A stretch of 64,000 nt of DNA from Sambucus nigra (taxonomy: Eukaryota > Streptophyta > Magnoliopsida > Dipsacales > Adoxaceae). Positions 47,126-56,961 of the stretch are shown here, piece by piece; the first letter of the stretch is position 1; every line of letters starts with the position of its first letter. The stretch spans positions 542,815,137 through 542,879,136 of the forward strand of contig OX422217.1 of the NCBI GenBank assembly GCA_949130495.1, read 5' to 3'. The position numbers and the translations under genes are program-made. The notes under the pieces were generated by a model. It searched no databases. It had not been told where the DNA came from and saw nothing but the letters and a program-made list of their open reading frames with translations.

Positions 47126-48850
47126 GTGCTAGTTCTACCTCTTGAGATCTCCCCTAACCCCAATGTTTACCCTATTTCTTCTTCTGTTGTCTATCCTTAT
47201 TCAAATGTAATAGAGACCTCTTTTGATAAGGTTCTCAATGCTGTTTTTCCTATCAATGAAATAAACGAAGATTTTGGGTATCTTGTTGTGCTTTACATTA
47301 ACTTCTTGGATTCTAATCAAACTTTTGATGAAGATGATTTTACAAATGAACAATTCTTAACTAATCTAAATAATGTTAAAAATAAACAACATAACCGCGT
47401 TCAAGTTAATGAAGAAGAGACTGATGTTATTAATCTCGGTTCTAGTAGCCAATCGTGCACGATTAGGGTAGGGGACACCCTTGACGAGCATGAGGGTGCA
47501 CAACTCGAAGAATTGATGAAGGAGTTCGTGGATGTCTTTGTATGGTCCTATAATGATATGCCCGAAATTGATCCTGAAATAGCTCAGCACGAGATTCCCA
47601 CTCTCCCAGATTACAAGCCGGTTAAACAAAAATTGAGAAAACTCTGCACCGAATGGTCGCTCAAGGTCAAAGAAGAGATGGTCAAACAGTTAAACGGGGG
47701 CTTCATTCGTGTGATCGAATATCCCACATGGCTAGATAACATAGTACCTGTGCCGAAATTAGGAGGTAAGGTTTGAATGTGTGTAGACTACCGAGATTTA
47801 AACAAAGCTTCTCCAAAGGATGATTACCCGCTACCCAATATCGACATGATCGTGGACAACACAGCCAGTCATGCTCTCAAGTCATTCGTTGACGGGTTTT
47901 CCGGATACAACCAAATCAAGATGCACCCAGGCCACCAAGAAAAAACCTCATTCATCATCCCATGGGGAACCTTTCTCTACACCGTTATTCCATTTGATCT
48001 CAAGAATGCTGGGGCTACCTACCAAAGGACTGCCACAACCATCCTACACGATCTGATTCACAAAGAAGTCGAGGTTTATGTGGATGATATGATTATAAAG
48101 TCCAAAACTATAGAAGGTCATGTTCCCGCTCTCCGAAAGTTCTTCGAACGACTTCGACGGTATCAGATGCGACTTAATCCACAGAATTGTGTCTTCGGCG
48201 TTACAAAGGGAAAACTTTTGGGATTCATGGTCAGCAAAAAGGCGATAAAAGCAGATCGTGCAAAGCTAAAGGCCATACTTGAGATGCCACTACCACAAAC
48301 AGAGAAATAAGTCTGAGGTTTTCTTAGGAAATTGTAATATATCAACCGGTTCATCATCCAGCTAACCTCCATCTGTGAACCGATCTTCAAGCTCCTTCGA
48401 AAGGATTCAACCAGGGTTTGGAACGAGGCCTGCGAAGAAGCTTTTGACCGAATAAAATAATATCTGACCCAACCTCCAATGCTCATGCCCACCATAGCCT
48501 GGTCTCCCTTTGCTCCTATACCTAACCATAACTGACACTGCAGCTGGGTCTAACTAGCCCAATACCTTGAGGACTCCTGTAAAGAAAGAGCCATCTATTA
48601 TGCCAGTCGCAAATTGGCCGGATACGAGGTCAACTAAATTGCTTTAGAAAAGGCATGTGTCGCACTTGTCTGGGTCACCCAAAAGTTACGACACTACATG
48701 CTCGCCTTCTCTATCAAACTTGTATCCCGAATGGACCCCATCAAATACCTGATTGAGAAACCCGCCTTATCCAGTCGAATGGCCCGATGGTTGATGATTC
48801 TAACCGAGTTTGATATTGTGTACGTCACACTGAAAGCCATTAGCCATCTC
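47126..48850 (+). pseudogene. pol: Tat-A reverse transcriptase and RNase H (broken)
   Basis: Mostly one frame, with a stop at 47,774 (CGA to TGA type, between 'GGKV' and 'MCVDYRDLNKASPKDDYPLP'), stops at 48,308-48,340 and several in RNase H. An Ogre-like leader is present ('VFVWSYNDMPEIDPEIAQHE'). RT motifs 'FSGYNQIKMHP', 'LKNAGATYQR' and YVDD at 48,077-48,088 are intact. RNase H is recognisable ('RAIYYASRKLAGYEV', 'RWLMILTEFDIVYVT') but decayed. It copies element RNA into DNA. Confidence 0.88.
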
Positions 48851-48939
48851 TGACTACCTCACTGATTACCCTGTAGAAGAAGCAGATGTCCAGATCTCCG
48901 AATTCCCGGATAAAAATATCCTCTGCACCGCTCAAGACC

Positions 48940-49448
48940 ACCTTCGATGGAAAATGTTCCTTGATGGCGCTACCAAAAAAAAGGGATATGGCATTGGGAT
49001 ACTTCTGATCGCCCCAGATAAATCCCACACTCCCATCGCCATTAAATTAGATTTCCCTTGCGCCAATAACATGATGGAATGCGAGGTATGCACAGTAGGC
49101 CTCAAAGTTGCTCTCAAGAAAGGTATTCAATACCTTGATGTCTATGGGGATTCTGACCTTATCATCGGTCAAGTGCTCAGAAAGTGGAAAGTCAAGGACG
49201 AAAAGCTCCAACCCTTCCATGCCCACTTAGAAGATTTAGCCTCCCGATTCCGAGATATCACCTTCCATTACCTACCCCGAGCAAAGAATAGCCTAGTCGA
49301 TGATCTCGCAACCTTGGCCTCCATGGTCGACATACCCAAAGGAATAATAATGACCCCTTTCCTAGTTCAAAAGAAAGACAAACCAACCCACTGTTCCCAT
49401 ATTGAGCTTGTCTCCACCGAAGATCCCGAACTAGCCGATTGCTGGTAA
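48940..49448 (+). pseudogene. Tat-A second RNase H, archaeal type
   Basis: Intact 164-codon stretch in a new frame: 'MFLDGATKKKGYGIGILLIA' at the start (catalytic Asp in FLDGA), 'NNMMECEV' (Glu), 'VYGDSDLIIGQV' (Asp) and 'RAKNSLVDDLATLASM' (Asp). This extra RNase H is a hallmark of the Tat lineage and follows the retroviral-type RNase H. A frameshift separates it from the upstream frame. Confidence 0.88.
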
Positions 49449-50648
49449 TATGATATCTGGTGCCTCCTCAAACATGGTAGGTATCCTAAGGGTTCCAACA
49501 AGAAAGATTGAATGACCCTCCGAAGACTGGCCACCTAGTATATCATCTGTCATAAAGCTCTACTCAAGAGGAACTTCAATGGAACTCATCTACACTGTAT
49601 CGCAGGGGCTGAGATTGAAAAAATAATGCAAAAAATCCACAGAGGGGAATGCGGGCCTCACATGAATGGTTACATGCTTGCCAAGAGGACTGCATCGCCT
49701 ATGTCCGGAGATGCCTCAAATGCCAACAATTATCCAATCTTTAATACCTACCTCCGTGAGAATTATACAACATGACCTCTCCCTGTTCATTCTCCACTGG
49801 GGGTGTCGACATCATAGGGAAGGTTACGACAAAGGATTCAAACGGACATGAGTTCATCCTGGTCGCCATTGATTACATCACCAAATGGGTCAAAGCTGAG
49901 TCATACGTAGTGTTGAACGTCAAGAAAGTGGCCAAATTCCTCAAGAAGAATATTATCTATCGATATGGGGTCCCGTACGAGCTAGTGTCAGATAACGAGT
50001 TGCATTTCAAAGCATAAGTCACATAAGTAGTCAATGAGTATGTGATTCAGAGACACAAATCTTCTCCCTACCGACCTCAGACCAATGGTGCAGTTGAAGC
50101 CGCCAACAAGAACCTCAAAGTTATCATCAACAAGATAATCAAAAGTTGTAAGGATTGGGCCGACTGGATCCCGTTCGCCCTCTGGGGCTATCGAACCTCA
50201 ATCCGAACCTCTACTGGGGCTACCCCTTACTATCTGGTCTGCGGCATGGAAGCAGTCCTACCTATGGAGCTGGAAATACCCTCGCTCCGAGTCATGCTCG
50301 AAAGGAAAGTTAGCGAAGAAGACTGATGCCAGAGTCATCTTGATGAGCTAGCCCTCCTAGATGAAAGAAGATTAAAAGATATTTACCACATATAGGGGTA
50401 CCATCGCCAAATAGCGAGATAATTCAACAAGACAGTCAAGGATCGCGGTGTTCGGGAGGGAGACTTAGGCCTCAAAGTGATAATAGAACCCATCTGGGAC
50501 GCCAGAGGGAAATTCAAGCCCAATTGGAGCGGCCCCTACATTGTGAAATTTTTTTTATCTGGTAGTGCCGCCATGCTCACTGACCTAGATGGGGAAGAGA
50601 TGGATCGTCCAGTCAACCTGGACTGTCTCAAGAAATTCTACCCCTAGT
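49449..50648 (+). pseudogene. Tat-A integrase (broken)
   Basis: N-terminal zinc-binding part 'KIHRGECGPHMNGYM' (about 49,633-49,675) and 'CLKCQ'. Catalytic core: D in 'GVDIIGKV' (about 49,804), D in 'LVSDNELHF' (about 49,989) and E in 'TNGAVEAANKN' (about 50,097). The C-terminal part 'KFKPNWSGPYIV' ends with TAG near 50,646. Stops and frame changes occur at 49,446-49,510, near 49,740, near 50,017 and at 50,324. It ends the sense coding region. Confidence 0.85.
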
Positions 50649-51126
50649 CCGAAATCTTGGCGCGCTAACACTCTTCTCATCCCCCTTCTATTCTTAAAAA
50701 AAATCTTCATTTCCCTCTACACAGAACTACGTGGTCCTGATCCTCTGTAAAAAACTATTTTCAAACAGATAAAAAAACTTTTTCAAAAAACCCAGAGGTA
50801 CTTAGGCAACTCATACACCTCACATGAGTGCGGCCCTTTCTTTTTCACAAAATACCATTCCTTTCTTACCTTCGAGAATGGCGGTTCATTCTAAAGAATA
50901 CTTGAACAAAAGGATTATGCATGCCTTAGCGATCAGTATAGATAAATCGAATTAAAAAATTCATCGAAAGGCATAGCTGGATGATCAGAAACTTGTTTAT
51001 TTCATTAATAAGAAATTACAGTACGAATTACATAAGAAAAGGAACAGATAACTCCCTTCCCCCTACTACCATAAAAAGACAAATAAAAGCCCCACGTCTA
51101 TTACACAAATAAACTCTCCAAGAGTC
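50649..51126. other. Spacer between converging pol and the DUF7745-like gene
   Basis: No gene seen. Pyrimidine- and A-rich, likely holding the 3' UTRs of both strands. A-runs at 50,695-50,702 and 50,763-50,800. Confidence 0.5.
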
Positions 51127-52416
51127 CTACCCACAGCTACCAGAGAAGCCTGCACCCTCATCATCTACATCCTGAGGTCCCCAAGTTTCCCCTGCCTGAA
51201 TAGAGTGCCGTAGACACTCCATGGACCGATAAGCTCGAACCATCTTCGAAAATACCATAACACCCCGTTCCATGGTGTTGGATAAAACAAAACATCTTTG
51301 TCCAGTCTCCACTGCCAACATCTTGCTGACTACTTTCCTCCACAACCACTTCATATAATCTTTGGGGACATGCCAAACTTTCCCAACAGACTGGGAGGGA
51401 CGGGTCGACGGACGCCAATTTTCCCACAGAGATCCAAGCAACAGACGCAGACGCTCAGTCAAATCTTCTACCGGAAAGAAATTTGAGGTCCGAGGTGGCA
51501 CGACCTGGGCCCAGCTAAATTGGCATAGAAGCCGCCATGGGAAATAAAAGGAATTCTACCTGAGACCAACCACCCGCACATATGAATACTCTCCTAGCTC
51601 CAGAACAGGCTGCAACTGCCCCCACCAAGGCACTGACCAATACAGACCACGAGCCCCATGCTCCACAAGCCAATGCTCCCAGTTCTCAACATACAGACCA
51701 ACACTGATGAAGTAGCGTGAAAAGAAGTTGGGTACGGCCGACAAGAGATATTCTAGAGGAGTCGCCAAGCAAAATCTTTCGGACAACCACATGAACAGCA
51801 TCACGGGGCTACCCCTCAAAAAGTCAAAACGACCTTCTCTCCACGCATCTAGGCCATTCAGGGTCTCCGCTAGTATCACCGTCGTCGGGTTACGACGGTA
51901 AGACATCCATGAAGTAATGGCTACAAGTTGCGGGTCCACCTGAAGTTCTCCAATCACCAGTAACAATTTTGAAACCATACCCAGAATAACGGCTCCAGCA
52001 TAACCAGTATCACCTACTTCTAGCAAATGCACAGACTGCAGCACTGCCGGGAGGGAGATCATTCCTCCAATAACCAATGATCTGGCCACCGAGGGCCAAA
52101 CACGAAGAAGCCTGGCCAATAAATCCCTGGGAGAGCGGGAAAATTCGAGCAAAGCCGCAGCAACACTAGGATTTAAACCCAGCATGACAGAAATTTCCTC
52201 ATAGGTAGGACAAACTTCATCCAACCCAACGAGGAATACGTGGTCTTCGGGGTACCAGAATTGTAATGCCACCATCATCACGTTCCACTCAAGAGTCTGA
52301 TTGTGCCACAGGGAGACTCGACGCGTGTTGAAAGCATCGTAGTTGACATTATAAGGGCACATTGCTTCCAAGGCTTCGAGGTAGTTAGCAAACTCAATAC
52401 TACCAGGGAGAGCCAT
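51127..52416 (-). pseudogene. Tat-A antisense gene 2, DUF7745-like, two exons
   Basis: Minus strand, opposite to gag-pol. Exon 1 from ATG 52,416 ('MALPGSIEFANYLEALEAMC') runs 286 codons without interruption. It contains 'LQFWYPEDHVFLVGLDEVCP' and 'TYEEISVMLGLN', resembling the plant DUF7745 pattern (FWDP..H.F.FG..EL.PT.EEY..LLG). A short intron of about 55 nt is likely (GTAGAA near 51,560 to CCCAG near 51,506), joining exon 2 at 51,505-51,127 ('RTSNFFPVEDLTERLRLLLG'), which ends in TAG. No stop is seen in either exon, so this is the best preserved frame of Tat-A. The function of the family is unknown. I list it as a pseudogene only because its host element is dead; it could still be expressed. 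Confidence 0.6.
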
Positions 52417-52490
52417 CTTGCAAGGCTAAGAAATAATGGGCAAGTAGGTGAAAATGCAAAGGTGTGATGAAAACACTCCACCCTTACCCC

Positions 52491-52655
52491 TTTTTATACT
52501 TGAAAACCCTCACAAGAGACATAATCCCTGCAGAAATCAGAGGGAATCCTACCCCACAAGGTACCAAAGGCTGAAGAGGGTACCAATCAAAGCTTTGAAT
52601 TGATGGGACTGGACTGAACTGCCAATAGGCAGGTCAGGGTGCTTGCCGATCGGCA
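52491..52655 (-). promoter_or_regulatory. Promoter of the DUF7745-like antisense gene
   Basis: Motifs TGCCGATCGGCA (52,644-52,655) and TGCCTATTGGCA (52,620-52,631) lie upstream of AGTATAAAAAGGGG (TATA core 52,491-52,498), about 75 bp before the ATG. The palindrome is perfect. Its distance to the TATA box (121 nt) is larger than at the other Tat-A promoters. Confidence 0.65.
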
Positions 52656-52946
52656 ACCCCCCCATTTTAGAAATTTCCCTTTTTCCTCTTTTGTCAAATC
52701 AGAAAAATCAATAAAAATAAATTTATATTCTCAACAGAATTTCAAAATCCCTTTAATTTCCCCTTTTTAATAAAAAACTATCCTTCAAAAAAAATTTCAA
52801 ATTTTTTTCTTTTTACGGTCTCAGCAGCAAAGTAAAAAACGTATGTGCATGCATTCATTCATCATTAATAAAAGATAATAAAAAACTCCATTGCATTGCA
52901 TATATCCTTCAAAACGTATGTCCGAACCCACACACTCTCTCTCTCA
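52656..52946 (-). other. Spacer between the two Tat-A antisense genes
   Basis: AT-rich, with A/T runs (52,730-52,810). No gene. It probably holds the 3' UTR of the PMD gene. Confidence 0.5.
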
Positions 52947-55053
52947 CTAAGAGCTTCCACTCCTGCGACGTGCTTTTTTTCCGCTACGGCGAGACGATGC
53001 GCCACCACTACCCGAGACAGAGTCCTCTCCGGACGAAGCAGACGACACCAAGTAAGAAGGAACAGGAACCGCGTCCTGAATATGGGCGGTCGTCGAAGAT
53101 ATCCAGTCTCTGATATCTCTTAGCCAAGTGGTCGACACCTGGACTTCCTGCAAGAAAAGGCGAAATCAATATCAAAACAGAGATGACCAAAACAGAAAAG
53201 AAAAAAAGAGAGGAACAGAAAGGTATACCACAGGTCGGAGGACCTCCTCGATCAAACCCAACTCCTCCTGATCCATCGCATGAGGATGGTGCAACATAGG
53301 TACCATCCCTCCATCAGCCCGCCGAATGTTGTACGAGGGGGTATGCAACTGCACAAAAGGAACCTCTAAAGTCGCTGCCGTCGCAGATGCCGACGGACCA
53401 CCGCCGTTGTGGGAAGATCCCACTGTCCGACTCGAACCCACAGGAGGGAAATGCAGGGCATTATATATGCTGGGCGCCATCATCCAGCTCATCAAAAAGT
53501 CCATATAATCATACGGCTCAGCCGTATTGGTGTACAACAAGTAGGACTCGCCGATCATCGTTGCGAAACTCTCATCCTCCAATAGTAGTCGCTCTCACCT
53601 CATAGACGTAAGAGGCTGCGCAGGTGGCACCACTAAATCCTCCTCAACAATCTGATGAACCACCCTCTCCCCAAGGTATCATGAATGGCCGAACTCATGC
53701 TCCAGTAAATGCCTCATCCGCGCATTCACCCCAGTCGCCCCCGCATCCTGAATGGCTGTCCCCAAGGGATAAAAGGTCACTTGAAAATCTCCAAGAAGGC
53801 ATAATCAATACAAGATCAGAAGGTGCAAAAACCAAGACTGAAATGGAAAGAGCCTTACCCTACCACTGGTCAGGTCATTCAAGACCTGACGCACCGCCTC
53901 CAGAGAGAGAGATCCCTTCGACTGTAGATTGGCCTTACTCCATCGATACAATCGACAGAAGTCCCCAACAGTGTCGTCCTTCAAAGCGATCAGCGGGTAT
54001 TGCACCCAATCACCTCGTAGAACCACGTCTGAACTCATAAAATAAAAAGAGACGAATAAGGAAAATGCTAATGCATGAAAGGAAAATACGAATACATGAA
54101 AGGAAATGCGCAAACCAAAGAATACCTCAAGAAGGTACGTGGCCCCAGTAAAGGTCTATCGGCAGCACCGACTGAATGCATCCAGAGAAGAGTAAAGGGT
54201 CTCCAAAGTCAGACTCCTTCAATCATAGAAAGGGATGTTCGAAAACATCCTCAGGTACGGCAGGAACCATAAATGGACAACATCGCCGCTCGAAGTCACC
54301 ATGAAACCTCCCAACACCAGCAAAATGAATAATCGGGACATCTGCCTCACTTGCATCCCGTCCTCCACATCAATCACCCTACTCAGCAGAACATCCTTCA
54401 GCAGGGACAGCCGAATAGAATCCCCAAAAACCATCCTCCCTACATCACTAAGTGCCGTACGCACTGCCTCCGGTCTCACCCGCAAAGAGAGATCCACCTC
54501 TATTTGCTCTCCATCACAATCCAACCCCAACAGCTGTTGCACGTCTATGGGAGTCAAAGTCATCTCCCCGAAGCCAAAATGTAAGGTGTGGGTAGTATCC
54601 CACCACCTCTCTCCCAAAGAGCACAGGACCGCTGTCGAACGAGGCATTTCATTCAGCACCGATGCTAACCACCCAAAACCCGCTGATGATACCACCCAAC
54701 ACACCACATGTGGGAGATGCTCCCATACATCTCTGAGCCCCGTCGTCCCACGAGCACGCATGTTCTTCAAAGAAATATCAAACTGGAAAAAAGTAAAATT
54801 CTCATCAAAAGTCACCAAAAAAGAAAGGAATACCAAAGGTCGGGTTACTTACATAACCGTCGGGACTCACTCTCGAAGAGCGATGACGCGATGGCTCCCG
54901 AAGCAAGGTTCACTCATCTGCAACAGGCTCAAACGCATCAAAGGAGTTCTCACTCCCCAAAGTAAGAGGTTCCCTGGACCTTCACTCCACATTCGCCCAG
55001 TCATCAACGGTCAACCACTCTCGGTGGACTACAGTGCTCATAAAAGAAGCCAT
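52947..55053 (-). pseudogene. Tat-A antisense gene 1, plant mobile domain (PMD) protein, five exons
   Basis: Minus strand. Exons: 55,053-54,853; 54,782-54,126; 54,028-53,859; about 53,783-53,229; 53,147-52,947. Introns of 70-97 nt have GT-AG ends (for example GTAAGT at 54,852, TTCCAG before 54,782, TTCTTGCAG before 53,147). Exon 2 encodes the PMD core: 'SLGERWWDTTHTLHFGFGEM', 'LTPIDVQQLLGLDCDG', then 'LYSSLDAFSRC'. The last exon ends in the basic tail 'RRSGKKARRRSGSS', a likely nuclear signal. PMD proteins occur in plant transposons and in host silencing factors such as MAIL1/MAIN. At least four in-frame stops (two in exon 1, two near 54,219 and 54,165) and one in exon 4 break it. The start ATG follows a TATA box by about 95 nt. 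Confidence 0.8.
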
Positions 55054-55147
55054 TTCTTAAAGATCAGAATGCTAGAACGATTTGCAGAGGAATCGCAGAA
55101 AGAGAGAAAGCAAAGAAGTTGTGAAAAAAATGAAGGGATTCGCCCCA

Positions 55148-55286
55148 TTTATATAGGATGCCAAGCGCCATGCCGATCGGCAGTTCCCCCCACCATACCG
55201 ATCGGCACTGACTCCTTACCTTCCCGAGGTAGCCCAAAAGTCTGTGGTACTGCCGAATGGCACCCCTCATACCATGCCGACCGGAA
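55148..55286 (-). promoter_or_regulatory. Promoter of the PMD antisense gene: four palindromes plus TATA box
   Basis: On the minus strand: TTCCGGTCGGCA (55,275-55,286), TGCCATTCGGCA (55,251-55,262), TGCCGATCGGTA (55,196-55,207) and TGCCGATCGGCA (55,171-55,182), then 15 nt, then TATATAAA (55,148-55,155). It is the same architecture as the LTR promoter. Confidence 0.75.
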
Positions 55287-55650
55287 CCCCCCTTCAATTT
55301 TGTACATAAATTCCCAAAAAATACCAGAAAGCCCCGAAAAATCCTCAGAAAATACCTAAAAATCCTAGGAAAGATTTAGAGCATTTTCACCAGGAAATTT
55401 TTGCATTCCCTCAAACAGAACCCAGCTTTCCCAGCGGAATCCTCAAAAAACCAAGTGAATCTCCTCCCTGCAAATCTTCGGAGGATCTCTAAGGATCGCC
55501 TGATCACTTCCCCAATGAAATTTTTTTCAGCACCAAAATAGGTTGTTCCCCCCTGCGAGGTCTACTAGAGAAACAAAGCTTCCCGAGCTATCAGCTCCCC
55601 AGCTCAAATCAAAAGGCACTTTCTCCAATGAAATCAAAATCCAATATTTA
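55287..55650. other. Sequence between PMD promoter and tandem array
   Basis: No gene. Purine-rich words and 'ggaaattt'/'caatgaaatttttt' stretches only. The plus frame at 54,235-55,359 enters here but mirrors the PMD gene. Confidence 0.5.
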
Positions 55651-56720
55651 TCCACTCTTAGGTCAAAATTGACCTCGGTCTTGGATCGTCACCTGAGTTG
55701 GGTCAGAATTGACCCCCTGTGTTCGGTTGTCACCACTCTTAGGTTAGAATTGACCTTGGTCTTGGATCATCACCTGAGTTGGGTCAGAATTGACCCCGAT
55801 CCTCGATCGTCACCACTCTTATGTCAAAATTGACCTCGATCTTGGATCGTCACCTGAGTTAGGTCAGAATTGACATTGGTCCTCGGTCGTCACCACTCTT
55901 AGGTCAGAATTGACCTCGGTCTTGGATCGTCACCTGAGTTAGGTCAGAATTGAACCCGGTCCTAGCTCGTCTCCACTCTTAGGTCAGAATTGACCTCGGT
56001 CTTGGATCATCACCTGAGTTAGGTCATAATTGACATTGGTCCTCGATCGTCACCACTCTTAGGTCAGAATTGACCTCGGTCTTAGATCGTCACCTGAGTT
56101 AGGTCAGAATTGACCCCAGTCCCCGATCGTCACCACTCTTAGGTCAGAATTGACCTATGTCTTGGATCGTCACCTGAGTTAGGTCAGAATTGACCTCAGT
56201 CCTTGGTCGTCACCACTCTTAGGTCATAATTGACCTCGGTCTTGGATTGTCACCCGAGTCGGGTCAAAATTGACCCCGGTCCTCGATCGTTACCACTCTT
56301 AGGTCAGAATTTACCTCGATCTTGGATCGTCACCTGAGTTGGGTCAGAATTGACCCCGATCCTTGGTCGTCGCTACTCTTATGTCAGAATTGACCTCAGT
56401 CTTGGATCGTCACCTGAGTTGGGTCAGAATTGACCCCGATCCTCGATCGTCACTACTCTTAGGTCAGAATTGACCTGGGTGTTGGACCGTCACCTGAGTT
56501 GGGTCAAAATTGACCCCAGTCCTCGGTCGTCACCACTCTTAGGTAAGAATTGATCTCGGTCTTGGATCATCACCTGAGTTGGGTCAGAATTGACCCCGAT
56601 CCTCGGTTGTCACCACTCTTAGGTCAAAATTGAACTCGGTCTTAGATCGTCACCTGAGTTGGGTCAGAATTGACCCTAGTCCTCGGTCGTCACCACTCTT
56701 AGGTCAGAATTAACCTCGAT
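55651..56720. repeat. 40-bp units in an 80-bp higher-order tandem array
   Basis: Two alternating 40-bp subunits ('caccactcttaggtcagaat' type and 'cacctgagttgggtcagaat' type) form an 80-bp unit: 'caccactctt' starts at 55,731, 55,811, 55,891 and so on. About 13 dimers, or 26-27 subunits. Almost every subunit contains TTGACC, often as the inverted repeat AGGTCAGAATTGACCT. Confidence 0.93.
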
Positions 56721-56961
56721 TATTAAATATTCTCCCTAAACCCGCAGATTCGTCTTTAACCCACATAATTGGTCATCCCCTAACACCACTTCAGGTCCTC
56801 AGAATCGACCTAAACCTTTGATCATCGTTTCATCCCCAGTACAGTCCTTAGGTCCTCAGAATCGTCATCGACCCTTTGAATCGGTCATACTCCCTCAAAA
56901 GCATCATGTGGTGTCTATTCGATGGTTATTATTTATTCTAAACTCACCCGTCGAGGGGCTC
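56721..56961 (+). other. Tat-A region before the 3' LTR, with weak polypurine tract
   Basis: No gene. CGAGGGGCT at 56,952-56,960 just before the LTR is the best polypurine candidate. Confidence 0.4.

Noticed and set aside
54235..55359. 374-codon plus-strand open frame
   Set aside because: It lies exactly opposite exons of the PMD gene, has no recognisable domain and no start context; it is the mirror of a GC-richer coding region.
55651..56720. CRISPR-like regular array
   Set aside because: Two alternating related subunits, no spacers, no cas genes; it is a higher-order tandem repeat.
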